A stretch of 64,000 nucleotides of DNA from an uncultured Fluviicola sp. (GTDB taxonomy: Bacteria; Bacteroidota; Bacteroidia; Flavobacteriales; Crocinitomicaceae), in contig NZ_CAMLDC010000005.1 in assembly GCF_946478805.1 (NCBI RefSeq), positions 186,001-250,000 on the forward strand, read 5' to 3'. Below, in pieces: positions 55,319 through 63,678 of this stretch. Every line of letters starts with the position of its first letter. Within the stretch, counting starts at the first letter, position 1. Made by a program: the position numbers and the translations under genes. Below the pieces are notes generated by a model. That model saw nothing but the letters and a program-made list of their open reading frames with translations, ran no database searches and was not told where the DNA came from.

Positions 55319-55739
55319 CGATCCAATTTTGACTTTCTTCCCAAATGCGATAGAATTCGGGTTTGATTAACTCCAAGGTACGATCGGAAGTGAACATGAA
55401 TACCTGCATTGTCATTCCGGTTGCTGCGACCTGTTTTGTTGCATTATTGATCACCTCATAACGAAATACGATCTTGGCGGAATCATGTTGCTCCAGGATA
55501 ATGTTTATCAACGCTCCCTCCCCGTAAAAGATGGAGGCCTTGTGCGAAATTTCGGATTTTACGATAGGAATGAAGTAACCTTGTGCGTGTACGTCCAGGT
55601 ATTCGATCCCGAAATCCCTACCGAATTGTTCACGGGCATCTTCAAAAAATTTCAAATAGTTTCCATGCCAAACCACACCCATTGCGTCTGTTTCACTGAA
55701 ACGCACAGGTACGAGAATGGACGATTTCAGGATTTTCAT
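55311..55739 (-). CDS. Acyl-CoA/ACP thioesterase, 4HBT hotdog family
   Basis: The N-terminal VRFSETDAMGVVWHGNYLKF with FEDARE is the YbgC/4-hydroxybenzoyl-CoA thioesterase signature, in which Asp18 or a nearby acid is catalytic. It would free or edit thioester-bound chains; a thioesterase is a regular part of aryl polyene clusters. It overlaps its neighbours by 4 and 8 bases. Confidence 0.9.
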   Translation of the reverse strand: MKILKSSILVPVRFSETDAMGVVWHGNYLKFFEDAREQFGRDFGIEYLDVHAQGYFIPIVKSEISHKASIFYGEGALINIILEQHDSAKIVFRYEVINNATKQVAATGMTMQVFMFTSDRTLELIKPEFYRIWEESQNWIDA

Positions 55740-56155
55740 GCCAGAACAATTTTCATTTGACAGGTCAAAAGCACTTGTCCATTTGATTTGGCAACTCCTT
55801 CCACTAAATGAATGGTATCAAAAGTGCTTAATATTTTAACCGATGTTTCGATCAGGTCATTCAGTTTTGCGCTGTTCTCAACCTGAACCTGGGTCACTGC
55901 TCCAATAAATCCCAATTTCGGTTCACCACCTTCTATCAGGCTATTGAGGTAACCAAAGCCGGCAGCGCAAGTTTGAGCAATATTTTCGATTAACGATGAT
56001 TCGGAAAGAATGCCATTTTCCAGGAACAAATTCTCTGAAGTAATTTCAAAGTTGGTATTGAATCCGGTTTCATTCGCATCCAACAAAGAATCGATCATGA
56101 CGAATGGAGCTCTTTGAGGAATAATGGACGTTATATTTTCTTTATTAATCAACAT
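55736..56155 (-). CDS. Non-canonical hotdog dehydratase, FabZ/ApeP-like (DH1)
   Basis: The fold is seen in IIPQRAPFVMIDSLLDA and SESSLIENIAQTCAAGFGYL. The Glu of IENIAQ is kept, but the GHFPG His that pairs with it in FabZ is absent; the matching place reads FLENGILSESS. Activity is thus in doubt, or it depends on another residue or a partner such as DH2. The ATG at 56155 is used; an upstream TTG (56164) would add three residues. Confidence 0.7.
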   Translation of the reverse strand: MLINKENITSIIPQRAPFVMIDSLLDANETGFNTNFEITSENLFLENGILSESSLIENIAQTCAAGFGYLNSLIEGGEPKLGFIGAVTQVQVENSAKLNDLIETSVKILSTFDTIHLVEGVAKSNGQVLLTCQMKIVLA

Positions 56156-57017
56156 AGTATTCAAAAAAGTTAAACCATTGAGTTGGGCTTGCTTTGACCT
56201 GTTTTTCCAGGTATTCTGCGTAAAGTTGTGCTATTTTTTCAGGAGACTCGAACTCTGTAAGTGGATCTGTAGCACTTAATTCATAATGCGTACTTCCTGA
56301 TTTGACAGCATATACAAAGGTAAGCGGAACTTTGAATTTATGTGCCATAATAAATGGCCCTGCAGGGAATTCGGCATAACCGTTCAAAAATGGAAGTCTG
56401 AAGTTCTTCTGACCGGGTGTTGTCCTGTCTGCATGCAGGGCGATCAATTCGTTTCGTTTCAATGCTTGGTGAATCAGGATGAGGTGTGACAAGTCATCCT
56501 TGATGGGAATCAATTGGTATTGCGATTTTCCTGCTGCATCTTCCACATAAGCTTTGATTTTTTGGACTTCGGCATCGAGCATCAGGATATTGATCTTCAA
56601 GGTGATTCTTTCTCCAAGCAGGTTTCCGGCATTTTCCCAGTTCCCTACATGGGCTGAAAAAAGAAATCCGCCTTTCCCGGCTTCGTTCATTTTGATCAAG
56701 GCTTCTTCGTTGTTAAAACGAAAGGTAAAGATTCTTTTCCGGGGTGTTTTTAAGGCAATCCTGTCGATAAGCGTCTGTCCGAACAAATACAGATTCCTGG
56801 CGGTTGCCTTGATTGCTTGCCACTTGGTGTAATTGAATCCTTTTTGGTAAAAGGAAATCAGGGCTTTTCGCGGTTTTCGTGAAAAAAGCAGAAAGTAACC
56901 AGAAACACCGATGCAAAAAAAGTAAGCGACCCGGACTCCTAGAAATCGAATAGAGTAGATAAAAAATTTATACCCCCAAAGCGAACCTTTGGTTTTACCA
57001 TCCCATTTTTGTTCCAT
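56145..57017 (-). CDS. Lysophospholipid acyltransferase family protein (LpxL/HtrB-like)
   Basis: The 290-residue protein has a membrane-associated N-terminus and the HX4E motif AHVGNWENA (His123, Glu128), followed by ALHADRTTPGQKNFRLPFL and FPAGPFIMAHKFKVPLTFVY, as in LpxL. Such an acyltransferase is found in aryl polyene clusters and is thought to attach the polyene to a lipid carrier. Its donor and acceptor here are not known. Confidence 0.87.
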   Translation of the reverse strand: MEQKWDGKTKGSLWGYKFFIYSIRFLGVRVAYFFCIGVSGYFLLFSRKPRKALISFYQKGFNYTKWQAIKATARNLYLFGQTLIDRIALKTPRKRIFTFRFNNEEALIKMNEAGKGGFLFSAHVGNWENAGNLLGERITLKINILMLDAEVQKIKAYVEDAAGKSQYQLIPIKDDLSHLILIHQALKRNELIALHADRTTPGQKNFRLPFLNGYAEFPAGPFIMAHKFKVPLTFVYAVKSGSTHYELSATDPLTEFESPEKIAQLYAEYLEKQVKASPTQWFNFFEYYVD

Positions 57018-57023
57018 TCACTC

Positions 57024-57269
57024 TTAAGCGTTCAGACGTTGTTCGACCAAGTCGTAGAAATCGTTGAATGTCTCGATTGTCTTGAAATCGTCAGCAGTCG
57101 GTTTGATGCCCAGGTTTTCTTCAATAACAACAACCAGGTCTACGTAATCCAAACTGTCTAAATCCAATGTTTGTTGCAAATTGTTATCTGGTAAGATCAA
57201 CGCGGCATCCACTTCGAATTCTTCCGATAAAAATTGTTTTGTAGTAAGAATGATATCTTCTCTTTTCAT
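57024..57269 (-). CDS. Acyl carrier protein (ACP1)
   Basis: The 81-residue protein carries DLDSLDYVDLVVVIEE with Ser39. Its C-terminal half (NLGIKPTADDFKTIETFND) differs from ACP2 and ACP3, so it may be dedicated to another chain or to the coumarate starter. It follows KS1. Confidence 0.92.
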   Translation of the reverse strand: MKREDIILTTKQFLSEEFEVDAALILPDNNLQQTLDLDSLDYVDLVVVIEENLGIKPTADDFKTIETFNDFYDLVEQRLNA

Positions 57270-57283
57270 ATGTTCAGGTAACT

Positions 57284-58507
57284 CTATTTTTTATACTTTT
57301 TAACGATCAACGAGGAGTTTGTTCCTCCGAATCCAAATGAATTGGACAAGAAGCAATCAATGTTCTGCTCTTTGTAGCTTGGAATGATATTAATCTTTTC
57401 CGAGTTTTCATCCGGATTCTCAAAATTGATATTCGGTGCAATGAAATCATTGTTCATCATCAACAGGGAATAAACGATCTCACTTGCTCCTGCCATCCAA
57501 CATTCGTGCCCGGTCATGCTTTTGGTAGAGCTTACGGGAACTTTTGACCCGAGTACATTGAATATTGCTTCTGCTTCCGTGGAATCCCCGATTGGAGTTG
57601 AGGTCGCATGGGCATTCACATAATCAATATCACTCGGTGTCAGGTTCGCTTGTTTCAAAGCCATATTCAATGATCTGAATTGACCGTCGAAGTTTGGATT
57701 AGAAATATGATCGCCGTTTGAAGAGAAACCGAATCCAACAATTTCTCCATAAATCGGAGCATTTCTTTTCAAAGCTGATTCCAATGATTCGATGATTACG
57801 GTTGCAGCGCCACCTGATGGTACCAATCCGTCACGATCCCTGTCGAAGGGTCTGCTTGCCATTGAAGGAGCGGCATCTCTTACGGAAAATGCTCCCAAAC
57901 CATCAAAACTTGCCATTGCATAGTTATTGATTTCCTGGGCACCTCCACAAACAACCCGTTCCTGCAATCCCTGTTTGATTAACAAGTAACCCATTCCAAT
58001 GGAATGAGAACCTGAAGAGCAGGCAGCTGAAATCGTGAAATTCATTCCTTTCAATTTGTAAATGGTCGAAAGGTTCATATTCACGGTAGAATTCATGTTT
58101 TGAAAAATATCACCGCTTCCGATTAAGGTAGTGTTCTTTTTCGCACGAACTTTGTCCACTGTTTCAATCACAGCACCGGCCGTTGAATCATTTCCGAAGA
58201 TAATCCCGGTTTCCGTCTTATCTAAAAAGTCAGCATCCAAGCCGGAACCTTCCATTGCCTGTTTCGTTGACATGAAGGCAAAACGAGCGGGTTGGTGCAT
58301 CCCAATGCGTTGACGACGGGATAGAAAGGGATTCAAATCGGGTTCAGCAACCATTCCTGTAAAGCAAGAACGGTAACCGAAGTCTTTACGCTGTTCATCG
58401 TAAATGACACCACTGCGACCCAGTCGCAAAGATTCCAGGACCGTATCCAGGTCTTCACCCAGACACGAGTAGGCACCAATTCCGGTAATTACTACACGAT
58501 GTTCCAT
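57284..58507 (-). CDS. Beta-ketoacyl-ACP synthase (KS1)
   Basis: The triad is Cys163 in SAACSSGSHSIG, His300 in NAHATSTPIGDS and His334 in MTGHECWMAGASE. The GHECW motif, in place of the common GHxxGAAG, is characteristic of a subgroup found in aryl polyene pathways. It is 407 residues long. It follows the ketoreductase gene by one base and may perform the first condensation on the 4-coumaroyl starter, which is inferred. Confidence 0.9.
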   Translation of the reverse strand: MEHRVVITGIGAYSCLGEDLDTVLESLRLGRSGVIYDEQRKDFGYRSCFTGMVAEPDLNPFLSRRQRIGMHQPARFAFMSTKQAMEGSGLDADFLDKTETGIIFGNDSTAGAVIETVDKVRAKKNTTLIGSGDIFQNMNSTVNMNLSTIYKLKGMNFTISAACSSGSHSIGMGYLLIKQGLQERVVCGGAQEINNYAMASFDGLGAFSVRDAAPSMASRPFDRDRDGLVPSGGAATVIIESLESALKRNAPIYGEIVGFGFSSNGDHISNPNFDGQFRSLNMALKQANLTPSDIDYVNAHATSTPIGDSTEAEAIFNVLGSKVPVSSTKSMTGHECWMAGASEIVYSLLMMNNDFIAPNINFENPDENSEKINIIPSYKEQNIDCFLSNSFGFGGTNSSLIVKKYKK

Positions 58508-58508
58508 T

Positions 58509-59240
58509 TTAAGCGTAAATTCCCCCGTTAATATTAATAACTTCTCCCGTTATGTAAGCCGCTTTTTCAGACGCCAAAAAACTAGCAAGGTACGCTACTT
58601 CTTCCACTTTTCCAAAGCGATTCGCTGGAACCATTCTTTTTAATTCATTCATATCCAAGTCACTAGTCATGTCCGACTCAATGAACCCAGGCGCTATTGC
58701 GTTCACAGTAATATTCCGTTTTGCAATTTCCTGGGAAAGTGCTTTAGTTGCAGCAATCATGCCACCTTTCGCCGCAGAATAATTGGTTTGTCCCGGAACA
58801 CCCTTTAAGCCGCTTAAAGAAGCGATATTGATGATGCGTCCGCTTCGTTGTCTCAACATCTTCTGGATAATTGCCTGCGTACAGTTATACATTCCTTTCA
58901 AAGAAGTGTTCAATACGGAGTCCCAATCTTCTTCCGTTACCCATGGAAACAGGTTGTCTTTCGTGATTCCGGCATTGTTTACCAGAACGTGAATGATTCC
59001 TTCCGGATTGGTTGTATACCAGTTTTCAACGGCAGCTTTTACAGCAGCACCGTCCTTTACGTCAAAATGCAACAATTCACCCGTTCCTCCGGCTTCCTGG
59101 ATCAAACGAAGTGTTTCTTCTGCTGCAGCCTGGTTGGAAGCATAGTTAATTAAAATATGTAGGCTTAGGTCCTGGGATAATTGTAGCGCGATCGCACGTC
59201 CAATTCCTCTGGATGCGCCTGTCACTAGAGCACATTTCAT
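58509..59240 (-). CDS. 3-oxoacyl-ACP reductase (FabG type)
   Basis: The short-chain dehydrogenase motifs are all present: ALVTGASRGIGRAIAL for NADPH, NNAG, and the active-site Ser and YxxxK in NIASLSGLKGVPGQTNYSAAK. It would reduce the ketoacyl chain on the way to the polyene. The 243-residue gene overlaps the ammonia-lyase gene by four bases (ATGA). Confidence 0.93.
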   Translation of the reverse strand: MKCALVTGASRGIGRAIALQLSQDLSLHILINYASNQAAAEETLRLIQEAGGTGELLHFDVKDGAAVKAAVENWYTTNPEGIIHVLVNNAGITKDNLFPWVTEEDWDSVLNTSLKGMYNCTQAIIQKMLRQRSGRIINIASLSGLKGVPGQTNYSAAKGGMIAATKALSQEIAKRNITVNAIAPGFIESDMTSDLDMNELKRMVPANRFGKVEEVAYLASFLASEKAAYITGEVININGGIYA

Positions 59241-60766
59241 AGGTTGAGAGTTGTTTTCTTAAGGGTGTTTGTAATATTTCGGATAGCTTCAAATTGTGGA
59301 ACGTCCTCATTGATAGTTGGGGACACAGCACGAATTTGGGTATAAATTTCCTTCGTTTTTGAAGAAAGTTTGTTTTTCTTGGTTTCATCGAGTAAATCAA
59401 TAGCCTGACAAACCGACATCATATGGATTGCCATTACCTGGAAACCGTTCTCGATCACTTTTTTGGTGATGACCGCACTGTTTGTTCCCATACTGACGAT
59501 ATCCTGGTTGTCATTGTTGTTCGAAATACTGTGAACGTACATGGAATTCGAAAGCATCTGGCTTTCTGCCGTGGTAGAAGTCGCCGTAAATTGCATTCCT
59601 TGGATTCCGAAGTTCAAACCTAAGGTTTGCGTATTCAGGAATGGAGGGAAAACCCCGTTGATCTTGCTGTTCAGAAGGAAATTCAATTGTCTTTCTGCCA
59701 ACATGGTCAATTTTGTGATCACCAATTTGATCTTATCCATTTCCAATGAAATGTAATCTCCGTGGAAGTTTCCTCCATGAAATACATTTTCACGTTCCAG
59801 GCTGACTACCGGATTGTCGTTGGTTGAATTGATCTCATTTTCTACAATTGCTTTTGCGAAATCCAAGGTGTCTTTAACGGGTCCAAGAATTTGCGGAATG
59901 CAACGAATCGAGTAATATTCCTGAATTTTCTTCTTGAATTCGGTTGTTTCAGCCACTTTGTCGTCAGAGAAAAGCTCTTCGCGTTTGCGGATCAAGGTGC
60001 TGTCTTTCAGGAATTCACGCATTGATTTTGCAATTTCCTGCTGACCAGCATGCAGTTTCACCTCGTTTAGTCCAACGGAAAAAGAATCATCATATGCTTC
60101 CACGATTTCATTGATCATGGTTGAAGCCGCGATTGCCCAATCCAACAATCGGTAAGAATAGATCAGGTTCACAGAACCGATTCCCGACATACAGGAAGTT
60201 CCATTCATCAGACCTAATCCGTCGCGTAATTTCACTTTCAGAGGAGTGATGTTCTTCTCAGCCAAAACTTCTGCAGTTTTTCTGCGAACACCATCGATGT
60301 AAACATATCCTTCTCCGATCAGGTTCAAGGCCAAATGCGCCAATTGAACCAAATCACCGCTCGCACCAACTCCACCGTGTTCGTATATTTCAGGAATAAT
60401 GTCGTGATTCAGGAATTGAACCAGTTTTTCAATCACTCCATAGCTGATCCCGGAATTTCCCTGCATAAAGTTCGTCAGTCGGGAAAGCACAACAGCACGA
60501 GCCGATTCCGCATCCAATACATTTCCAGTTCCGGAAGAGTGGCTTCTGATCAGGTTATACTGAAGTTGGTTGAGTTTATCTTCATCGATTTTGAATTGCG
60601 CCATTGGCCCGAATCCGGTATTGATCCCGTAAATGATTTTATCACTTGAAAATTCCTGAAGAAATGAAAAAGATCTTTCCAGTTCCTTGCGGACGTCGTC
60701 AGAAATCACATATTCCTTTTTATCAAGGCTGAAAGCTTCTATTTGTTTTAAATCGAGTTTGTTCAT
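59237..60766 (-). CDS. tal: Tyrosine ammonia-lyase (HAL/PAL family)
   Basis: The MIO cofactor is formed from Ala135-Ser136-Gly137 in EHGGVGASGDLVQL. Tyr46 in IYGINTGFGP is the catalytic lid residue. The segment NLIRSHSSGTG (residues 71-81) and the whole C-terminal half match what I recall of the characterised tyrosine ammonia-lyase from Flavobacterium johnsoniae. The reaction gives 4-coumarate and ammonia, and 4-coumarate is the expected starter of flexirubin polyenes. Automated annotation may call it histidine ammonia-lyase; context argues for tyrosine. The length is 509 residues. Confidence 0.9.
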   Translation of the reverse strand: MNKLDLKQIEAFSLDKKEYVISDDVRKELERSFSFLQEFSSDKIIYGINTGFGPMAQFKIDEDKLNQLQYNLIRSHSSGTGNVLDAESARAVVLSRLTNFMQGNSGISYGVIEKLVQFLNHDIIPEIYEHGGVGASGDLVQLAHLALNLIGEGYVYIDGVRRKTAEVLAEKNITPLKVKLRDGLGLMNGTSCMSGIGSVNLIYSYRLLDWAIAASTMINEIVEAYDDSFSVGLNEVKLHAGQQEIAKSMREFLKDSTLIRKREELFSDDKVAETTEFKKKIQEYYSIRCIPQILGPVKDTLDFAKAIVENEINSTNDNPVVSLERENVFHGGNFHGDYISLEMDKIKLVITKLTMLAERQLNFLLNSKINGVFPPFLNTQTLGLNFGIQGMQFTATSTTAESQMLSNSMYVHSISNNNDNQDIVSMGTNSAVITKKVIENGFQVMAIHMMSVCQAIDLLDETKKNKLSSKTKEIYTQIRAVSPTINEDVPQFEAIRNITNTLKKTTLNL

Positions 60767-60790
60767 GGATTTTAGTAAGTGGAGAGTGAC

Positions 60791-61840
60791 TTATTTCGGT
60801 AATTTAACTTCAAGAATAGTGTGGAAACGATCTATGTGGAGGCGATGCTCCTGAACCGTCTCGAAACCGGCTTTTTCAATGATGTATTTCATGGCTGAAG
60901 ACGAATACATTTTACTGTTTCCGTTTGCCATTGCAGTAAAGTATAACGAAGTAGCGATCAAACTGAACTCTGCTGCCGGGAAACGTTGATCATCAATGAA
61001 TGTTTCCATGATGAAAATCGTTGAATCCGGTTTCATGTTTTTCTTGATCTTCAACAAGATCGCTTCAATTTCTTTTTCGCTGAAGCAATCCAGGAACTGG
61101 CTCATCCAATAGACATCCGCTCCCGTCGGGATTTCTGAATTCGGATCCAGCATGTTGCGCTCATTGAAATCCACGCGATCCCTGATTTCAGGAATAGCTT
61201 CAATATTCGCTTTGGCAACTTCCAGCTGAACAGATAAATCAAAAATACTGACACGTACGTTCGGGTCGTGTTTCGTGCTTGCAATAGCCCATTTCCCTGT
61301 ATTGCCACCGATATCATAAATGTGCTTCGGATGGTGTTGGAAAATGATCTTCAATGCTTCGCCAAATGAATTGTCTGAATAATGGTGGTCAAATTCGAAC
61401 CACGATTTTTTCAATTGTTCCGGAAGAATGGATAATCCTTCGTAAATAGTGTTCCAGGGACCGATTTCTTTCAGCCCTTCCGGCTTACCGTTCAGGATGG
61501 AATCCTTCAAATGAAATAATCCTTTATAGCAAATGTCTTGAGTAAACATCATGTTTACTTTTGTCATCTCATCTCTTGTTAAGAAGTAACCGATTTTTGA
61601 AAGGGTGTATTTATCGCCATTCAACTCTAAAACTTCAGCAATTTTCGCCATTTCGACAAGCACACGAACACCGTATTCACTTACATTCCTGCGCTTTGCA
61701 ATTTCCTCAATCGTTAGACCATCCCGCTCTTCGTACAACTCGTCCATGATCCCAAGGCTCGACATAGTATAAACGGTTTGAAAAACAAACGGGCTAAAGG
61801 CTATTTTTTGGGCCTCGTACAAGGAGTTTAATGCTTTCAT
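60791..61840 (-). CDS. SAM-dependent O-methyltransferase
   Basis: The protein has an N-terminal helical dimerisation and winged-helix region (TIEEIAKRRNVSEYGVRVLV) and a C-terminal Rossmann fold with HIYDIGGNTGKWAIA as the SAM motif. DVYWMSQFLDCFSEKE is the usual motif III/active-site region of COMT-type enzymes. It might methylate the aryl ring or a hydroxyl of the polyene or resorcinol; the target is not known. The ATG at 61840 (MKALNSLYEA) is preferred to a TTG at 61852. It is the first gene of operon A. Confidence 0.87.
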   Translation of the reverse strand: MKALNSLYEAQKIAFSPFVFQTVYTMSSLGIMDELYEERDGLTIEEIAKRRNVSEYGVRVLVEMAKIAEVLELNGDKYTLSKIGYFLTRDEMTKVNMMFTQDICYKGLFHLKDSILNGKPEGLKEIGPWNTIYEGLSILPEQLKKSWFEFDHHYSDNSFGEALKIIFQHHPKHIYDIGGNTGKWAIASTKHDPNVRVSIFDLSVQLEVAKANIEAIPEIRDRVDFNERNMLDPNSEIPTGADVYWMSQFLDCFSEKEIEAILLKIKKNMKPDSTIFIMETFIDDQRFPAAEFSLIATSLYFTAMANGNSKMYSSSAMKYIIEKAGFETVQEHRLHIDRFHTILEVKLPK

Positions 61841-61910
61841 GGGTTCAATCAATATCGAAGTTTGAGTTTAGTTACTTTTCGTTCGATTAGGGTTACTTAA
61901 AATGTGGCGG

Positions 61911-61918
61911 CAAAGTTA
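61911..61918 (-). promoter_or_regulatory. -7 promoter box of operon A
   Basis: TAACTTTG on the minus strand lies 70 bases before the methyltransferase ATG and is preceded by an A/T-rich run. It is back to back with the box at 62013-62020, so this gap is a divergent control region. Confidence 0.5.
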
Positions 61919-62012
61919 GAAAAAAAAATAGTTTCTTACTTGCTTGTTAAATCTTAGTTCGCGTAAGTTTACTAAAATCAAAAACTCCGACACATCGAAA
62001 GGGGTATTTCGT

Positions 62013-62020
62013 TAATTTTG
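62013..62020 (+). promoter_or_regulatory. -7 promoter box of the CrtI-like oxidoreductase gene
   Basis: TAATTTTG ends seven bases before the ATG at 62028. Confidence 0.5.
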
Positions 62021-62027
62021 AAGCCGA

Positions 62028-63623
62028 ATGAACGAAGAATTTGACGTTGTAATTATCGGTTCGGGAGTAAGCGGTTTACTTTCTGCTGCATTGCTTTCCA
62101 GATCGGGAATGAAAGTGCTTGTGCTTGAAAAACATTACCTGATCGGGGGTTATTTACAAGGGTTTGAGCGAAAGGATTTTGTTTTTGATACGGCAATTCA
62201 TTGGTTGAATCAATACAATGAAGAAGGTACGGTAACCCGTGTTTTCAGGATGTTGGGGGAAGATTATCCGAAACCTCAATTGATGAAGCGCATTCAGCGC
62301 CATATCTCTGCCAATCATGATTACTTGCTTACCAATAATCCCGATGAATTGAGAGATCAGTTGATCGGTGATTTCCCACATGAAAAAGCAGGAATCATTC
62401 GCTTTTTCAAAGTTGCGAAGCGGATTGCAAAGGTTTCTTTGCGCTTTGCGGAGTTTTTTCAATCGGTTGAAACCAAATCTCCATTCGAAATTCCATTCTT
62501 CCGGATGAAACAGCTTGGAATTATTTATCCGCTAATCCCTTATGCGATAGGTGGAGATGACGTTAAAAAAGGATTGAGTAAATTTTTCAAAGATCCGGAT
62601 TTACAGGAATTGTTTTGCACGGAGCGCGATTTGTTATCTTGTATCTTTCCGATTGCCTGGGCTTATAATTCGGATTACCAGAATCCGCCGATCGGTGGAA
62701 GCCAGGTTATTCCGGCTTGGTTGGAAACGCAGGTTGAACCGGATAATTGCGAGATTCGTTTGAGCTCGGAAGTTATCGGGTTTGATTTTGACGATGACCA
62801 AATAAAGGGTGTACGTTATAAAAACCGGGCAAAGGAATACCAGGTCAATACAAAATATGTAATTGCCGCATGCGATGTGGATTTTTTATACCGGAAATTG
62901 GTTCCGCCGAATTTGGTTCCACCTAAGTTTTTTGAAACACTCAATGATTCCGAGATGTACAGTTCTTCGGTTACGATTTCCGTAGCATTGGATTGTACGG
63001 CGGAAAGTTTAGGGTTTGGACATGAATTGACACTTGTTTGTGAAGAATCAAGCACACGTGATGAACATAGTTCGGGCGATCCGCATAAATCCGCAATTTC
63101 TGTCCTGGCACCAACTGTAAGGGATCAGACTCTTGCTCCGGAAGGAAAAGGTACAATTACCCTGTATGTTCCCGCCTGGATGGATTACATGGATCATTGG
63201 AAGACTGAAAGGAATGCAAAAGGGGAATTCGTTCGGACGGAAGCCTACAAGCAATTGAAAGAGGACTTTGCCCAAATTATTTTTGACCGTGTCGAATCCA
63301 GGTTAGGACTCAATTTGCGTGAGCATATCCTGTTTTATGAAGTGGCTACACCGATCACTTATTATCGATATTCCGGAAATAAAAATGGTTCCATGATGGG
63401 AACAAGGCCTGGGAAAAAGAATATGCAAAGTAAGATTGCACATTACCGGACTCCCATTAAGAACCTGATTATCGGAGGCCAGTGGGCAGAATTGGGTGGT
63501 GGAGTACCGATTGCGGTCAAAACAGCTTTCAATGCATCTTTGATTGTTTTAAAAAAATGGGATAGACCCAAATTCAAAAGACTATTGAACGCATACAAGA
63601 ACAGCGTAAAACTTCCCAAATGA
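62028..63623 (+). CDS. FAD-dependent oxidoreductase, phytoene desaturase/isomerase-like
   Basis: The N-terminal FAD-binding motif is VVIIGSGVSGLLSAALLSRS followed by VLVLEKHYLIGGYLQGFER. The C-terminal region MGTRPGKKNMQ and NLIIGGQWAELGGGVPIAV match the CrtI/CRTISO-type family end. At 531 residues it is full length. In this locus it might desaturate or isomerise the polyene chain; a carotenoid role is less likely since no crtB or crtE is near. It diverges from operon A. Confidence 0.88.
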   Translation: MNEEFDVVIIGSGVSGLLSAALLSRSGMKVLVLEKHYLIGGYLQGFERKDFVFDTAIHWLNQYNEEGTVTRVFRMLGEDYPKPQLMKRIQRHISANHDYLLTNNPDELRDQLIGDFPHEKAGIIRFFKVAKRIAKVSLRFAEFFQSVETKSPFEIPFFRMKQLGIIYPLIPYAIGGDDVKKGLSKFFKDPDLQELFCTERDLLSCIFPIAWAYNSDYQNPPIGGSQVIPAWLETQVEPDNCEIRLSSEVIGFDFDDDQIKGVRYKNRAKEYQVNTKYVIAACDVDFLYRKLVPPNLVPPKFFETLNDSEMYSSSVTISVALDCTAESLGFGHELTLVCEESSTRDEHSSGDPHKSAISVLAPTVRDQTLAPEGKGTITLYVPAWMDYMDHWKTERNAKGEFVRTEAYKQLKEDFAQIIFDRVESRLGLNLREHILFYEVATPITYYRYSGNKNGSMMGTRPGKKNMQSKIAHYRTPIKNLIIGGQWAELGGGVPIAVKTAFNASLIVLKKWDRPKFKRLLNAYKNSVKLPK

Positions 63624-63625
63624 GA

Positions 63626-63633
63626 TATTTTTG
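63626..63633 (+). promoter_or_regulatory. -7 promoter box of the MMPL gene
   Basis: TATTTTTG lies 45 bases before the ATG at 63679. TAGCTTTG directly after it (63634-63641) is an alternative. Confidence 0.4.
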
Positions 63634-63678
63634 TAGCTTTGTCCACTAATATTTCTCCTCTTCCTGAAACTAACACAA

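Noticed and set aside
59237..60766. Histidine ammonia-lyase of histidine catabolism (hutH)
   Set aside because: No hutU, hutI or hutG is near, and both sequence and context match the flexirubin tyrosine ammonia-lyase.
62028..63623. Carotenoid phytoene desaturase (crtI)
   Set aside because: No crtB, crtE, crtY or crtZ in the window; the gene borders the polyene cluster and is better called CrtI-like.
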